NCBI GenBank assembly: GCA_900767815.1
Contig: CAAGAM010000064.1
Location: 1 to 64,000, forward strand
Reading direction: 5' to 3'
Length of the DNA: 64,000 bases
From: Clostridia bacterium
Lineage (GTDB): Bacteria > Bacillota > Clostridia > Christensenellales > Borkfalkiaceae
Part shown: one piece after another, positions 40,745 to 49,743 of the stretch
How the letters are laid out: every line of letters starts with the position of its first letter
Position numbering within the stretch: position 1 is the first letter of the stretch
The notes under the pieces: model-generated
What the model saw: the letters and a program-made list of their open reading frames with translations, nothing else
The model's database searches: none
What the model was told of the DNA's origin: nothing
Position numbers and translations under genes: made by a program

Positions 40745-42859
40745 TCACTTGTCCTCCTCGCCGTCGCATTTATACAACGAATTTATAAAATAACTGTTTT
40801 GTTGCTTCAATTCGGTTACCGTTGCTTTCACTGCGGAATATTCCGCATAATCGTTTAGCCCAACCTTTGTTTTCCGAGCCTGCTCGTTGAAATAGTCCGA
40901 AAAGCAATCGGTCGAGAATCTCCTGTTATAAATCTTTCGGTTACACAAATAATACTTTTGTTTCTTTTTCTTTCCGTCCTGCGTTCCTCGTTCTTTTTCA
41001 ATTTTTAATATCGAATACCCATATAAATTGTAGTTTACGGCATTACGATTATACAGCCACGCCGCGACCTTCTTAAACGCATAAATAAGCAGCGTATTAT
41101 CTCCTCTTTTAAAGCGAAAGTCCTCGTATAAGTCGATAAACCGCATATAAACCCATTCAATAAACATTTCTTCAAGCGCGTAAAACGAGAGAGAAATGTA
41201 CTGTTCCGAGCAGTCGCGTATATGAATTATATCGCACAAATCGCGAGCATCGCTGCCCCAACTTTCGGGGCGTTGCTCGTCAGTAAATACCTTTATAAAC
41301 GGGAAATTGTCTATCGTTGCAGAGTGCCGACACATTTTGAGCCACGAGTTAAAAAGGTCGTTTTTCTGATTAGTTTCGCCCGTTATTTTCTTTACCTCTT
41401 TCAATTCGAGATTGTTACAACGCTCCTTGCCTATTTCAGTTATAAGGATTATTCCGAACTCGAAAGAGCCTGTGTTTTTATTGTTTTCGATTACTTTTCG
41501 TCCGAGCCTTAACGTATCGAAATCAAGGATATGCGAAAATCGACCGTCCGTTTCTTTACCGAAAAAAGATAAATTCCATAGCGGGAAATTTCCGAGCGAA
41601 ATTTGCTCGTTTGTTTCGCGAACGGAGTAATTACTCACAATTAAACTACTTTCTATAACGTAAATAAAATACAACCTCGCGTAAGTTGATAGCACGTCGA
41701 AAATATCTTCTTCATATAAGCCGTTTTTATATACCGTAGGATATTTTCCCGTGTCATAGCCATATAATTGCAAATTGGTATTTTTATGCTTTTCGTAACG
41801 TTTCCGCTTCTTTCCTACCCATGTTTTTATAGTCGCAAGATTATAAATTACTCTGTATCGCATACAGATTTTTATTTCGTCCTCGAACAATATCCATGGA
41901 AAATACGGAAATTTCATATCCGCGATTTGAAGCCTTTTCAACGCTTCTTGCCGAAACATTACTTCCTGAGATAATGCCATATCCGTAATAAGCGTTGTCT
42001 TGCGTTTTCCCATCGAGCCGCAGGACATTGAAACAATCGGCAGTTCGTTTATAAAGCCGCAGTTTCGAGCCTCGAAATGTTTCAGTTTGTTTACCGCCCT
42101 ATTTTTACGAATTTTATTCCATATAAATAAGCCTGCAATCACAAATGCCCACGGCGGGATTGTTTTCAGCATTACCTGCAAATCTAAAATAAGTTTTGCT
42201 ATCTGAATAAACACCCCGGGGATATCGAAAGATATCGCAAAATAAAAGTAAAATGACAGAAACGCCACAACTATGCTTGCAATATTTAGATTGAACAACC
42301 ACATTACAAACCACGTTATCCAAACGTACTTTTTAGGCTTAATAAACTCAATAAACCCTTGTATAAGTCGATAAACAGGTAAAATCGCTTTATCATTGAT
42401 AAACAATACAGTCTTTAAAGGCTTAGTGTTTTCACCGTGTTTTGTATTCGTTGCCGAATAAATTCGCTTCGTTATAACCCACAACGCTATTATACACGGA
42501 AAGAGCAATACAAAACTTTTACTCACCTTTACCGCTATACCATTTAAGCCCGCAAGCCACGAAATAAAATTGTCTTTGCTGATAAAGGTCGTAATGAATT
42601 TTGCTATTTGTTGCTTATATTCTTCCGCTGTTGTAGGCAAATATCCGCTCGCTTTTAACACATTTGAAAAGCCATTTATGGTTGGCGAGATATTGCTTTC
42701 GCCTTTAAAAATAAGGCTGAAATAGTACGCCACACTTAGCCAGAAATCTTTTATTGTTTCCCAAAGTCTGAGATACGAACTTCCGAAAATAAACGCCCCG
42801 AGAATTACGGTCGTTACCGTAATGATAACGACCGTAGCAATGTTAAACGCTTTCTTCAT
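40745..42859 (-). CDS. Zot/pI-like P-loop ATPase (filamentous phage assembly type)
   Basis: A 704-aa membrane protein. Several transmembrane helices occupy the first 250 residues (about 5-27, 114-131, 180-212, 236-248), then a P-loop domain: 'IVSMSCGSMGKRKTT' at 275-289 aligns with the pI/Zot Walker A 'GKLGSGKT', and 'FGIILITEIGKER' looks like the Walker B strand. The last Gly of the Walker A is replaced by Arg. In inoviruses this protein drives virion assembly and export through the membrane. The many N-terminal helices differ from M13 pI. The start at ATG 42857-42859 follows AAGGAAGG; a GTG in frame at 42868 is inside that site. A conjugation ATPase is the main alternative. Confidence 0.55.
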   Translation of the reverse strand: MKKAFNIATVVIITVTTVILGAFIFGSSYLRLWETIKDFWLSVAYYFSLIFKGESNISPTINGFSNVLKASGYLPTTAEEYKQQIAKFITTFISKDNFISWLAGLNGIAVKVSKSFVLLFPCIIALWVITKRIYSATNTKHGENTKPLKTVLFINDKAILPVYRLIQGFIEFIKPKKYVWITWFVMWLFNLNIASIVVAFLSFYFYFAISFDIPGVFIQIAKLILDLQVMLKTIPPWAFVIAGLFIWNKIRKNRAVNKLKHFEARNCGFINELPIVSMSCGSMGKRKTTLITDMALSQEVMFRQEALKRLQIADMKFPYFPWILFEDEIKICMRYRVIYNLATIKTWVGKKRKRYEKHKNTNLQLYGYDTGKYPTVYKNGLYEEDIFDVLSTYARLYFIYVIESSLIVSNYSVRETNEQISLGNFPLWNLSFFGKETDGRFSHILDFDTLRLGRKVIENNKNTGSFEFGIILITEIGKERCNNLELKEVKKITGETNQKNDLFNSWLKMCRHSATIDNFPFIKVFTDEQRPESWGSDARDLCDIIHIRDCSEQYISLSFYALEEMFIEWVYMRFIDLYEDFRFKRGDNTLLIYAFKKVAAWLYNRNAVNYNLYGYSILKIEKERGTQDGKKKKQKYYLCNRKIYNRRFSTDCFSDYFNEQARKTKVGLNDYAEYSAVKATVTELKQQNSYFINSLYKCDGEEDK

Positions 42860-42965
42860 ACATATCACCTTCCTTAACCGCCTTGCAGGTGTGCGAAATA
42901 TAGCCGAGAAAAAGCAGGCAAACTATAAGAATAGCTACCGCAATTATCCGTTTAATCTTTTTCAT
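42843..42965 (-). CDS. 40-aa single-span membrane peptide
   Basis: Short gene 'MKKIKRIIAVAILIVCLLFL' plus 20 more residues ending 'GDMYEESV': basic N-terminus, one hydrophobic helix (7-23), short acidic tail. It overlaps the end of the 472-aa gene (14 bases) and the start of the Zot-like gene (17 bases), so the three are translationally coupled. Size and layout fit a minor or major coat protein of a filamentous phage, or a small assembly factor; no homology is claimed. Confidence 0.5.
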   Translation of the reverse strand: MKKIKRIIAVAILIVCLLFLGYISHTCKAVKEGDMYEESV

Positions 42966-44370
42966 TCTTCTCTTTCCGCTCCTTGCGTTTTCCTCTTGAT
43001 GATTTTATTAGTTTTACTATTTCCGAAATTAGTTTTACAGGAAATGACACTATAAAAATTATCGCGTTCAGAACATACGGCAAAAGCGGAGCAAGCAAAA
43101 CAAGCAGTAACACAAAAAGTATGAGATAAATAATGCCTTTCCCCGTTGCATTCGGCTCAACTTTTATATCAATACTGTTCGACGGCTCTGTACTCCCTGT
43201 CTGCTTGTTATCAATCACGCCTAAATTATACGTTATCCCGTCCGTTTCAAACTTCAATCGTAAAATCGTGACGTTACCGACCATTGTCGTTTCCACATGG
43301 TAATACGTTGCCGCTCCCATTCCGCTTCTCGGGGATTTGTTATAACTCGTCTCGGTAAATCTTAAAACCCACTTTTTGCCTTTCAACTCGTTCAACGCCT
43401 CGTCCGTGAGTTTGCTTGAAACCTTAGAGTTTAAAACCGCCCCATAATAAACAGTTGTTCTATCCTCGGTTTTTATAAAATCTTCCACGGACTGTATTCT
43501 ATCCCATTTATACGTTCCTGCGAAAAATCCACCGCCTGTATGCTCAACTTTATCCGTGTATTTCAGATACGCGTAATTATTTATTTTGTTGTCTCCGAAC
43601 TTTATATTAAACGGACTATCCTCGGTAAAGAAATCATACGATGTATTTTGCGTAGTGTAATAAACGTCCGCTTCTAAAAGTTTGTCGATAGGCTTATCCG
43701 TGTTGAACGCCACGAAATGACTGTCGCATGCTCCCGCTCCCGTAAACAATTTAAAACCGTCGGGGTAACGCACAAAGCCGACAAATTTATCTGTAACAAC
43801 TATCGTCTCAATGTCTATGCAATTTATATACGGTTTACCGTTTATTTCACCAAAACAATACTGCCTGTTGACTGCGTAATTTACCTCGTTAATCGTGTTA
43901 TTGCCCGACTTCTTGTCTCCGATGCTTGCATCGAACGGGCGGTAAATCGAACTTATCGCGTAATATCTTACAGGGTCTTTTTTTATCTCAAAGTTCGTCA
44001 CTTTATACTTAAACAACGTTCCTTCGAAGTTGAGAAGTTTGAGCGGATAATTGAAAAAACTTATTTCGTCGTTTATCGTAGTGGAGATATTTATAGACGA
44101 GGCTCTCACCTTATCTCCGCTCGGTTGATAAACGTAAACAAACAATTCTTTATCCGTACTTTCTGCAAGTTGCATAACGGACAGCGAATAATCTTTTGCG
44201 TTTGAAGGATAGTTCGCAGCATTGAAAGAAGCGTCTTTGCTCAGATCCTCGATTACACCCGAAGCCGTTTTATTCTCCTCGGCAGCCACAGCCGAAAAAC
44301 TCTGCGCTCCCGTAAGGAAAACGCAGAGCGTAACAATTAAAACGGCTATTCGATTTAAAAAAACTCTCAA
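42952..44370 (-). CDS. Exported protein with C-terminal membrane anchor (candidate adsorption/minor coat protein)
   Basis: A 472-aa protein with a Sec signal ('IAVLIVTLCVFLTGAQSFSA'), a long extracellular region without known domain, and a strong hydrophobic segment near the C-terminus ('IIYLILFVLLLVLLAPLLPY') followed by a highly basic cytoplasmic tail (RGKRKERKEKNEK). This topology is that of the pIII-type adsorption protein of filamentous phages, and the position just upstream of the Zot-like ATPase fits. The start overlaps the previous gene by 4 bases. Role is inferred from position and topology only. Confidence 0.6.
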   Translation of the reverse strand: MRVFLNRIAVLIVTLCVFLTGAQSFSAVAAEENKTASGVIEDLSKDASFNAANYPSNAKDYSLSVMQLAESTDKELFVYVYQPSGDKVRASSINISTTINDEISFFNYPLKLLNFEGTLFKYKVTNFEIKKDPVRYYAISSIYRPFDASIGDKKSGNNTINEVNYAVNRQYCFGEINGKPYINCIDIETIVVTDKFVGFVRYPDGFKLFTGAGACDSHFVAFNTDKPIDKLLEADVYYTTQNTSYDFFTEDSPFNIKFGDNKINNYAYLKYTDKVEHTGGGFFAGTYKWDRIQSVEDFIKTEDRTTVYYGAVLNSKVSSKLTDEALNELKGKKWVLRFTETSYNKSPRSGMGAATYYHVETTMVGNVTILRLKFETDGITYNLGVIDNKQTGSTEPSNSIDIKVEPNATGKGIIYLILFVLLLVLLAPLLPYVLNAIIFIVSFPVKLISEIVKLIKSSRGKRKERKEKNEKD

Positions 44371-44930
44371 ATCACAAGCCTTGCGGGAGACATTACAATC
44401 TCCGTTTCGGGACTCGGCACTCTGAACCCGATTTTGATTGTGGCTTTGTCGGATTCGGTGGTGATTATGAGTGTAAACAAATCTTCATCCGGTACGGCTT
44501 TTCTATCGTAGTTTACCTTTGTATCGGGATTCTTGCTTTGCAAAACCGAGATGAGATTTCCGACCGTTTCGATGGTGAAATCGTCGCCCGTTTTTGTTAT
44601 AACAAAGCAATCGGTAAAATCTTCTTCGCCTGTAAACCCGCATTTTTTGCCGTCAACGAAGCATGTAAAATCGCTTTTCGCGGACAAAATCTGCACGGTA
44701 TAATTCTTTTTATCGGAAGATAAAAATTTGACTTTACACTTCAAAGGCTTGTCATTTTCGAGCAGATATCCGCTCGCAGACGAAGCAACCTTATTTCCGT
44801 TGATATCGACGTAAAAACTTTTCGGTTTTTCAGTGAATCCGTTGGTAATAAACACGGCGAAACCTATCACAAGCACCGCAACCAGCAAAATGACAACATA
44901 CGTTATGATCTTTATCGTACTGTTCTTCAT
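44367..44930 (-). CDS. Membrane-anchored protein, 187 aa
   Basis: N-terminal transmembrane helix ('ITYVVILLVAVLVIGFAVFI') and an extracellular domain of about 150 residues with no recognised family. Strong ribosome binding site (GAGGTGAG), 8 bases after the previous gene, and a 4-base overlap with the next. Part of the structural block of the phage-like element. Confidence 0.6.
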   Translation of the reverse strand: MKNSTIKIITYVVILLVAVLVIGFAVFITNGFTEKPKSFYVDINGNKVASSASGYLLENDKPLKCKVKFLSSDKKNYTVQILSAKSDFTCFVDGKKCGFTGEEDFTDCFVITKTGDDFTIETVGNLISVLQSKNPDTKVNYDRKAVPDEDLFTLIITTESDKATIKIGFRVPSPETEIVMSPARLVI

Positions 44931-44938
44931 AACTCACC

Positions 44939-46465
44939 TCACATAAAAAATCTTATGGTTTTGCTTGCCCGCGAAGACGAATCGTAGATACGCACGGAGA
45001 AGTAACAAGATTTTATAAGCGTCTGATTTTCCGTAGATTTCGCTTCGTAATCAGTTCCGTATGTCGTGCCGAATTCATCGTAAAACACGTAACGGTCGGT
45101 GTACGTTGTAGAACTTCCGTCGGAACTGCTTGCCGCGTAATAATCTTCGAGCGTTTTATCGCCCGTGGTTATTATAAGTTTGCCGTTTTCAATCTTCGCC
45201 GATGTAATGAACTTGTCCGCAATCGCGCTTATCTGCTTCTTTGCAATATCGCTGAACGTGGTCATTTCGGACGAAGCAACTTCCGTTCCGAAGTACGCGC
45301 TACCACTTCCGCTCACCTTTGCCGTCAGAACAGGCGACTCAATGTTTTCCGTAACGATATCGAAAGTGTAAGTTTTCTTCGGTTCGAGCGTGTAAAACTC
45401 TCCACGTTCGGTTGTAGTGGTCGAAGTCAGATCCGACGTAACGCTCAACTTCGCCGCGGGAGCGTCAACGAAAAAGAGTTTTATCTTTTTTTCAAGCCCG
45501 CTCGTTTTGTCTTTCACGTTCACATAAAAGTACGCCGATTTTATGAGCGTTATATTTTCTTTGGATTTTGCCTTGAAATCATTATCTGCAATAAGATCGT
45601 ACTCATCCTCGTAAACGTAACGTTTGTAATACGTCGTTCCGTAACCGTCGGAAACGCTGCTTTCGTAGAAATCTTCAAGTTTCATATCGCCCGTTTTTAT
45701 AGTCAACGTGTTGTCGGCTATCGTCGCGGAAGTTATAAACTTGCTCGCCAAGTCGCTTAAGGCGATTTTTTCAAAATCCCCGAAATTCGTCGTGTCGGCG
45801 GACGCGTATTCCGTACCGAAATAAACCTCGCCTTCGCCGCCTGCGGTTAAAGCGTACTCGGGATCTTGTACGCTGTTGAAAACGTTGGATAAACTTATAT
45901 CGAACGTAAATGTTCTTTTCGGAAAGACTTCGTAATATTCACCGCGCTCGGCAGACGTTTTCTTTATGGCTTTTGTGGAAATATCCATACTCGTTGCTTT
46001 ACCAACGAAAAGAATATCGCAAGTTCCTTTAATGTCCGTACCTCTTGCCGTCGCGGTTAAAATCGCCTTGCTATCGCGAAACGCCGCAAAACAATTTATG
46101 TATACGGATTTGTCAGTATTTCCGAATTTTGTTACGGTTAAATAATTGCTTATGTTTTCCGATTTCAACTTCGCGTCAAACGCCCATTTCAAATCCCAAT
46201 CGAGGGTAACGTCGCTTGCGTCCGCGGGTTCTACGGTTGCGGAAATTATATACGACGCGAGCGCCGAACTGTTTTCCGTTGCTGCAAGTTCGGATATCGC
46301 AAGTTTCACTCCGTTATCCGTAACGTTTGTAAGTTCCATAACCGACTTTTCTCCTTTTTCCGCCGTTTTCCCGCAGGAAACCATTCCCGCAAACACGAAA
46401 ACAACAACGAAAAGTAAAGCTATAAGTCGATTAACGGCATATTTTATATTATATGTGTTATTCAT
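44939..46465 (-). CDS. Lipoprotein with an internal domain duplication
   Basis: A 508-aa lipoprotein (lipobox Cys31 in 'FAGMVSC'). After an Ig-like N-terminal domain ('ATVEPADASDVTLDWDLKWA') that resembles one in the 349-aa protein upstream, it has two similar domains of about 150 residues, each starting 'ERGE(Y/F)Y..(F/L)EPK-T-TFDI' and ending with 'ENxTLIKSxYF'. No enzymatic motif. Exported and membrane-anchored; in this setting it may be a virion-surface or host-modifying protein. Good AAGGAG ribosome binding site. Confidence 0.6.
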   Translation of the reverse strand: MNNTYNIKYAVNRLIALLFVVVFVFAGMVSCGKTAEKGEKSVMELTNVTDNGVKLAISELAATENSSALASYIISATVEPADASDVTLDWDLKWAFDAKLKSENISNYLTVTKFGNTDKSVYINCFAAFRDSKAILTATARGTDIKGTCDILFVGKATSMDISTKAIKKTSAERGEYYEVFPKRTFTFDISLSNVFNSVQDPEYALTAGGEGEVYFGTEYASADTTNFGDFEKIALSDLASKFITSATIADNTLTIKTGDMKLEDFYESSVSDGYGTTYYKRYVYEDEYDLIADNDFKAKSKENITLIKSAYFYVNVKDKTSGLEKKIKLFFVDAPAAKLSVTSDLTSTTTTERGEFYTLEPKKTYTFDIVTENIESPVLTAKVSGSGSAYFGTEVASSEMTTFSDIAKKQISAIADKFITSAKIENGKLIITTGDKTLEDYYAASSSDGSSTTYTDRYVFYDEFGTTYGTDYEAKSTENQTLIKSCYFSVRIYDSSSRASKTIRFFM

Positions 46466-46475
46466 TTAAACTCCT

Positions 46476-46766
46476 TCAAAAAATAATTTCCGTCTCGTTC
46501 AAGACGATTTTTTCGACTTTCTTTGTCGGCTTTGTTCCGCTTTCGGACGGAGCGGTAACCGATTCTGATTCTTTCTCAGAACCTTTTTCAGATTCTTTTT
46601 CAGAACCGGTTTCTACTTCAGCCGTCTTACTTTCGGAATATTGCTCGCTTTCGCTCACGCTTTCCTTCCCCGACTCGCTCGGGTTGTGTTTTACAACTAC
46701 GGACAGAGCGAAAAGAACGAGCAAAACCGCTACGAAAATCGCCAGAACTTTCTTTAAAAAGTTCAT
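46476..46766 (-). CDS. Small membrane protein with Ser/Glu-rich stretch and C-terminal VEKIVL motif
   Basis: A 96-aa protein: N-terminal membrane helix ('VLAIFVAVLLVLFALSVVV'), a long Ser/Glu-rich extracellular stretch, and the C-terminal end 'KKVEKIVLNETEIIF'. The same ending occurs in the preceding 349-aa protein ('KKVEKIVLDQTELVF'), which looks like the first strand of a Big_2 Ig-like domain with the rest missing. Ribosome binding site GAGG. The function is unknown; a coat or spacer protein of the phage-like element is possible. Confidence 0.55.
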   Translation of the reverse strand: MNFLKKVLAIFVAVLLVLFALSVVVKHNPSESGKESVSESEQYSESKTAEVETGSEKESEKGSEKESESVTAPSESGTKPTKKVEKIVLNETEIIF

Positions 46767-46777
46767 AGCCGCCTCGG

Positions 46778-47827
46778 TTAATTATTCCCGCCGAATACGA
46801 GTTCGGTCTGATCGAGAACAATCTTTTCAACCTTCTTCTGTCCGCTTAAAGCCGAAGTGTCGATTTCGATTTCAAATTTCGCAAGAACTTTACCCGCACC
46901 GTCTTTAATGCTGAACGATACGGGCGACGTATTCGTCGTTGCCGTTATAGCGGAAATTATAGAGTTCGACTGCGCGGGCGTTAAACCTTCCGCGAGTTTT
47001 GCGTTAAACAAATTCAATGCAAAAATCTTGTTTGCCGCCGTAACTTTTAACGCGTCGCCGCTGCCGGATTTTGCTTCGTTCAAAGCCGTTTTCAAAGCGG
47101 CGTTTTCTATCACGACGTCCATAGTTGCAGGCGCGGCTATCTCGGAATCACTCAAAGCAACAGTATAAACGGACGATTTTTTATACGAATAAGTGATTTT
47201 TAGCTGTTCGGCATTGTTAAAGTCCGCATAAATCTTACCTTTTTTCGTCGAATTGTTTAATGTCGGCGTTTTGCCTGTCTGCGAAGCCGAAAAAAGATAG
47301 CCCTCGAATTGCTGTTTATAGTCCACCGTGCAAGACGCTGAAGCCTCGGGATTATCTCTCGAAGTCACGGTTATCTTGATTCGTTCACCGAAAGCCGCTT
47401 TGCAGGTTACAGTCGCCGTCAATGCTCCGTCCGTCGTGGGTTCTGCCGTGATATAATCCGTTGCCGCCTTACCGTTCGCCCAAGCAGATGAAGCGTTCAC
47501 GAAAGCAACATTCCAATCGACGGCTTTATTTGCCGCGTCGTCGGGAGTGATTGTCGCAACCACATTCACCGACGTTTTCATATCGTCGGACGTTTCAGTC
47601 TTTGTAGGCGTTTGCGAAACAAGCATTGCAATCGGGAGATTATGGAAAACTCCGTCATTAATTTTGTTGCCTTCGTTATCCGAAACGATATCCTCTTTCG
47701 GCATAACAATGTCCGCCGCCGGATTTTTATCGGGCTTTTTTAAGCCTATCCCTACGCCTAAGCCGATCGCCGCCAAAGCAAACGTTCCGCTTAAAATTAT
47801 TGATATGATTTTATTTCTTTTCTTCAT
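46778..47827 (-). CDS. Exported Ig-like protein with C-terminal VEKIVL motif
   Basis: A 349-aa protein with a signal or anchor ('IISIILSGTFALAAIGLGVG'), a Big_2-like domain ('TITPDDAANKAVDWNVAF' to 'ASASCTVDY') and a second beta-rich domain, ending 'KKVEKIVLDQTELVFGGNN'. The Ig-like part is a paralog of the N-terminus of the 508-aa lipoprotein. Ribosome binding site AAAGGAG. Likely a structural or host-surface protein of the phage-like element; nothing more can be said from sequence. Confidence 0.6.
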   Translation of the reverse strand: MKKRNKIISIILSGTFALAAIGLGVGIGLKKPDKNPAADIVMPKEDIVSDNEGNKINDGVFHNLPIAMLVSQTPTKTETSDDMKTSVNVVATITPDDAANKAVDWNVAFVNASSAWANGKAATDYITAEPTTDGALTATVTCKAAFGERIKITVTSRDNPEASASCTVDYKQQFEGYLFSASQTGKTPTLNNSTKKGKIYADFNNAEQLKITYSYKKSSVYTVALSDSEIAAPATMDVVIENAALKTALNEAKSGSGDALKVTAANKIFALNLFNAKLAEGLTPAQSNSIISAITATTNTSPVSFSIKDGAGKVLAKFEIEIDTSALSGQKKVEKIVLDQTELVFGGNN

Positions 47828-47846
47828 TTTTTCTCCTTTGTTTTTT

Positions 47847-47876
47847 CGGAAGCCCGCATGATTTTACGGGCTTCCT
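47847..47876 (-). other. Intercistronic hairpin in the phage-like element
   Basis: GGAAGCCCG pairs with CGGGCTTCC around a 10-base loop between the 158-aa and 349-aa genes. On the minus strand GAAAAAAC, not a T run, follows, so it is not a standard terminator. Confidence 0.5.
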
Positions 47877-47882
47877 TGTATT

Positions 47883-48359
47883 TTATTTGTTTTTGTAAGT
47901 AACGGTAACGAGTTTCGCATACTTCGAAAGTTCATTACCTTTGACAATTCCGTCCTCGTCGGCAGTAGGGGTTATCATCACCCGAAAATACTTGGCGTCC
48001 TCGGGAAAAGTGCCTCTATAAGTCGATGATTGAGCATTTGTCTTTGACATCAACTCTTTATCCGAGCCGTAAAAGAACAGCGTGTAAGTCACGTTCGCGC
48101 CCTTATCCATCTCGATTTTTACCTCGTTCAACGGATAAAGATTTTTGGTATGTATAGCCGTTTTTGTTTCCGTATCGATTTTGCCATCGTCGCCTATAAC
48201 GCCAACCGCATACGAAGAACTCCCGAGAGTTTTTATCCTCTCGACGTCCTTCGTGTTATACGCGATAGCGCATATACCGACCGCGAGCAAGAGTAACAGC
48301 ACGGCTTCAACTATCCATTTCACCGTGTCACGGTTGACCGTCTTTTTCTCGCCGTTCAT
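47883..48359 (-). CDS. Membrane-anchored protein, 158 aa
   Basis: One N-terminal membrane helix ('WIVEAVLLLLLAVGICAIAY') after a short basic-acidic start, and an extracellular beta-rich domain of about 110 residues ('ANVTYTLFFYGSDKELMS', 'FRVMITPTADEDG'). No known family. It starts 4 bases after the preceding gene with GAGGTAAG as ribosome binding site. Member of the structural block of the phage-like element. Confidence 0.55.
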   Translation of the reverse strand: MNGEKKTVNRDTVKWIVEAVLLLLLAVGICAIAYNTKDVERIKTLGSSSYAVGVIGDDGKIDTETKTAIHTKNLYPLNEVKIEMDKGANVTYTLFFYGSDKELMSKTNAQSSTYRGTFPEDAKYFRVMITPTADEDGIVKGNELSKYAKLVTVTYKNK

Positions 48360-48363
48360 AGCC

Positions 48364-48756
48364 TTACCTCAAAAGCATATTCATGAGCGACTGATCGGAC
48401 TTACGAAACGGCTTTATAGCGCACTCGTAATCGATTCCGTTTTCGTCAACCGATACAACCGCATAAGTGTTACCTTTTAAAACATGCCCTCTGTCGTCCT
48501 TGATTTCATAAGGTTTCAAGATAAGGTCTGCGGACATTGCGTTATCGAATACGATATCCAAAACCCTGAACCCGCCGTTATCGGGCGGAACTACCGCAAT
48601 GCGAACCTCTCTCCCGCGGATTACGCCCTTTATGAAATACGAAAAATATGTTTTATCGTCCTTCGTATAGGTTTCTCTTTCGACCTTGATTTTCTTTTCT
48701 TCGGGTTTGACCTCTACCTTTTCCCCGATTTTGCCTTGAACTTTCTTTTCTTCCAT
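48364..48756 (-). CDS. Small cytoplasmic protein, candidate ssDNA-binding protein
   Basis: A 130-aa protein with a Lys/Glu-rich N-terminus and a compact beta-rich core ('YFSYFIKGVIRGREVRIAVV', 'AVVSVDENGIDYECAIKPF') without membrane segment. Size, charge and position between replication-side and structural genes would fit the gV-type ssDNA-binding protein of inoviruses, but no sequence signature proves it. Ribosome binding site GAGAGG. Confidence 0.45.
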   Translation of the reverse strand: MEEKKVQGKIGEKVEVKPEEKKIKVERETYTKDDKTYFSYFIKGVIRGREVRIAVVPPDNGGFRVLDIVFDNAMSADLILKPYEIKDDRGHVLKGNTYAVVSVDENGIDYECAIKPFRKSDQSLMNMLLR

Positions 48757-48761
48757 TTTTT

Positions 48762-49055
48762 TTACCTCTCTTTTTTAGTTTTGGATTTAGACTTTTTGTT
48801 TCCTATCTGTCTAGAAATTATTGTTGCTTCTTCTTTGGTTTTACCCTCGGCGAGAGCCTTTTTGTACTTGTACAGACCTGCGGAGTCCGATTGCGCCTGT
48901 AAATAGCCAGACCTCATACCCGCTTCGTAGTCTGTCAATTCTTTGCCTTCTTTTTCGCCGTGCTGATGGACTTTCGCTTTTCTTTCTTCCGCGTAACTTT
49001 TGGCGCGCTTGGAAGGAATACTCCATCTACGCTCGGTATTATAACTTTTTGCCAT
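48762..49055 (-). CDS. Basic hypothetical protein, 97 aa
   Basis: Lys/Arg-rich soluble protein with a central 'ELTDYEAGMRSGYLQAQSD' segment and a Lys-rich tail (KSKSKTKKER). It may bind nucleic acid. Ribosome binding site AAAGAGG, 5 bases before the next gene. No family recognised. Confidence 0.5.
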   Translation of the reverse strand: MAKSYNTERRWSIPSKRAKSYAEERKAKVHQHGEKEGKELTDYEAGMRSGYLQAQSDSAGLYKYKKALAEGKTKEEATIISRQIGNKKSKSKTKKER

Positions 49056-49260
49056 AAATTAACCTCTTTTTTAATTTACCCGTATCGCCGATAGCCCAGC
49101 GTTTGACGAGCGATAACTCAGCCCGCTTGTTATAAAGCAGCTTCGTTGCTCGTCTATTAAATTGTAATTTATGTAAAACAGACGCGTTTATATATATCGG
49201 TAACATTCCGTTCCGTTGGCTTTTTCTTTGGTGAGCGGCCGCTCTTATTTTCGAAAACAC
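49039..49260 (-). CDS. Possible small basic protein (weak)
   Basis: Reading frame of up to 73 aa, strongly basic, with a GTG start or an internal ATG at 49204-49206, overlapping the next gene by 17 bases. No convincing ribosome binding site. Kept because the stretch 49056-49311 has no other gene, but it may not be real. Confidence 0.25.
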   Translation of the reverse strand: MFSKIRAAAHQRKSQRNGMLPIYINASVLHKLQFNRRATKLLYNKRAELSLVKRWAIGDTGKLKKRLIYGKKL

Positions 49261-49311
49261 TGAAACTCTGCCCGCTAAAATCTTGCGTCTGATTACGCCG
49301 TAATTTCCCTG

Positions 49312-49560
49312 CTACCTTATATACTTTCGCGTATACATAGTAGTCGGAAGTCTTTTGCCGTTTAAATACTCACGCTTCGCAAAAACCGAATTATATTCAG
49401 CATCTCTTTTAGCCGTTCGGAAATAAAACGTGTCCTTACTGAACAACTGAGTATTATCCCGTTCGTCTGCCCGAATTTTCAATTCCTGCTTAACGATATA
49501 CAAACGAGTTCTGTAAACGTTATGAGCGTTCCTTAAAAACGCCGGCTCTCTGTTTTTCAT
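49312..49560 (-). CDS. Basic hypothetical protein, 82 aa
   Basis: Arg/Lys-rich soluble protein ('RNAHNVYRTRLYIVKQELKI'), ribosome binding site AAAAGGAGAGG before the ATG. No known domain. It lies between the regulator pair and the structural block and could be a DNA-binding accessory protein. Confidence 0.45.
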   Translation of the reverse strand: MKNREPAFLRNAHNVYRTRLYIVKQELKIRADERDNTQLFSKDTFYFRTAKRDAEYNSVFAKREYLNGKRLPTTMYTRKYIR

Positions 49561-49743
49561 TTCGCCACCTCTCCTTTTTCTTATTTAACCGACCGAAAAC
49601 GTATCGTCACGTCGATTACAAAAAAATTATATCTTCCTTTCCGAAATTCCGCCACCAACTCTACTCACCGCATTTCTAAACATTCCAACCCAATTTCTAA
49701 ACTTTTTGGATAAAAATTATCTTTTTAACAACACCGCATAACT

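Noticed and set aside
49039..49260. Confident call of the 73-aa basic frame as a gene
   Set aside because: No clear ribosome binding site and partial overlap with a better supported gene; kept only as a weak feature.
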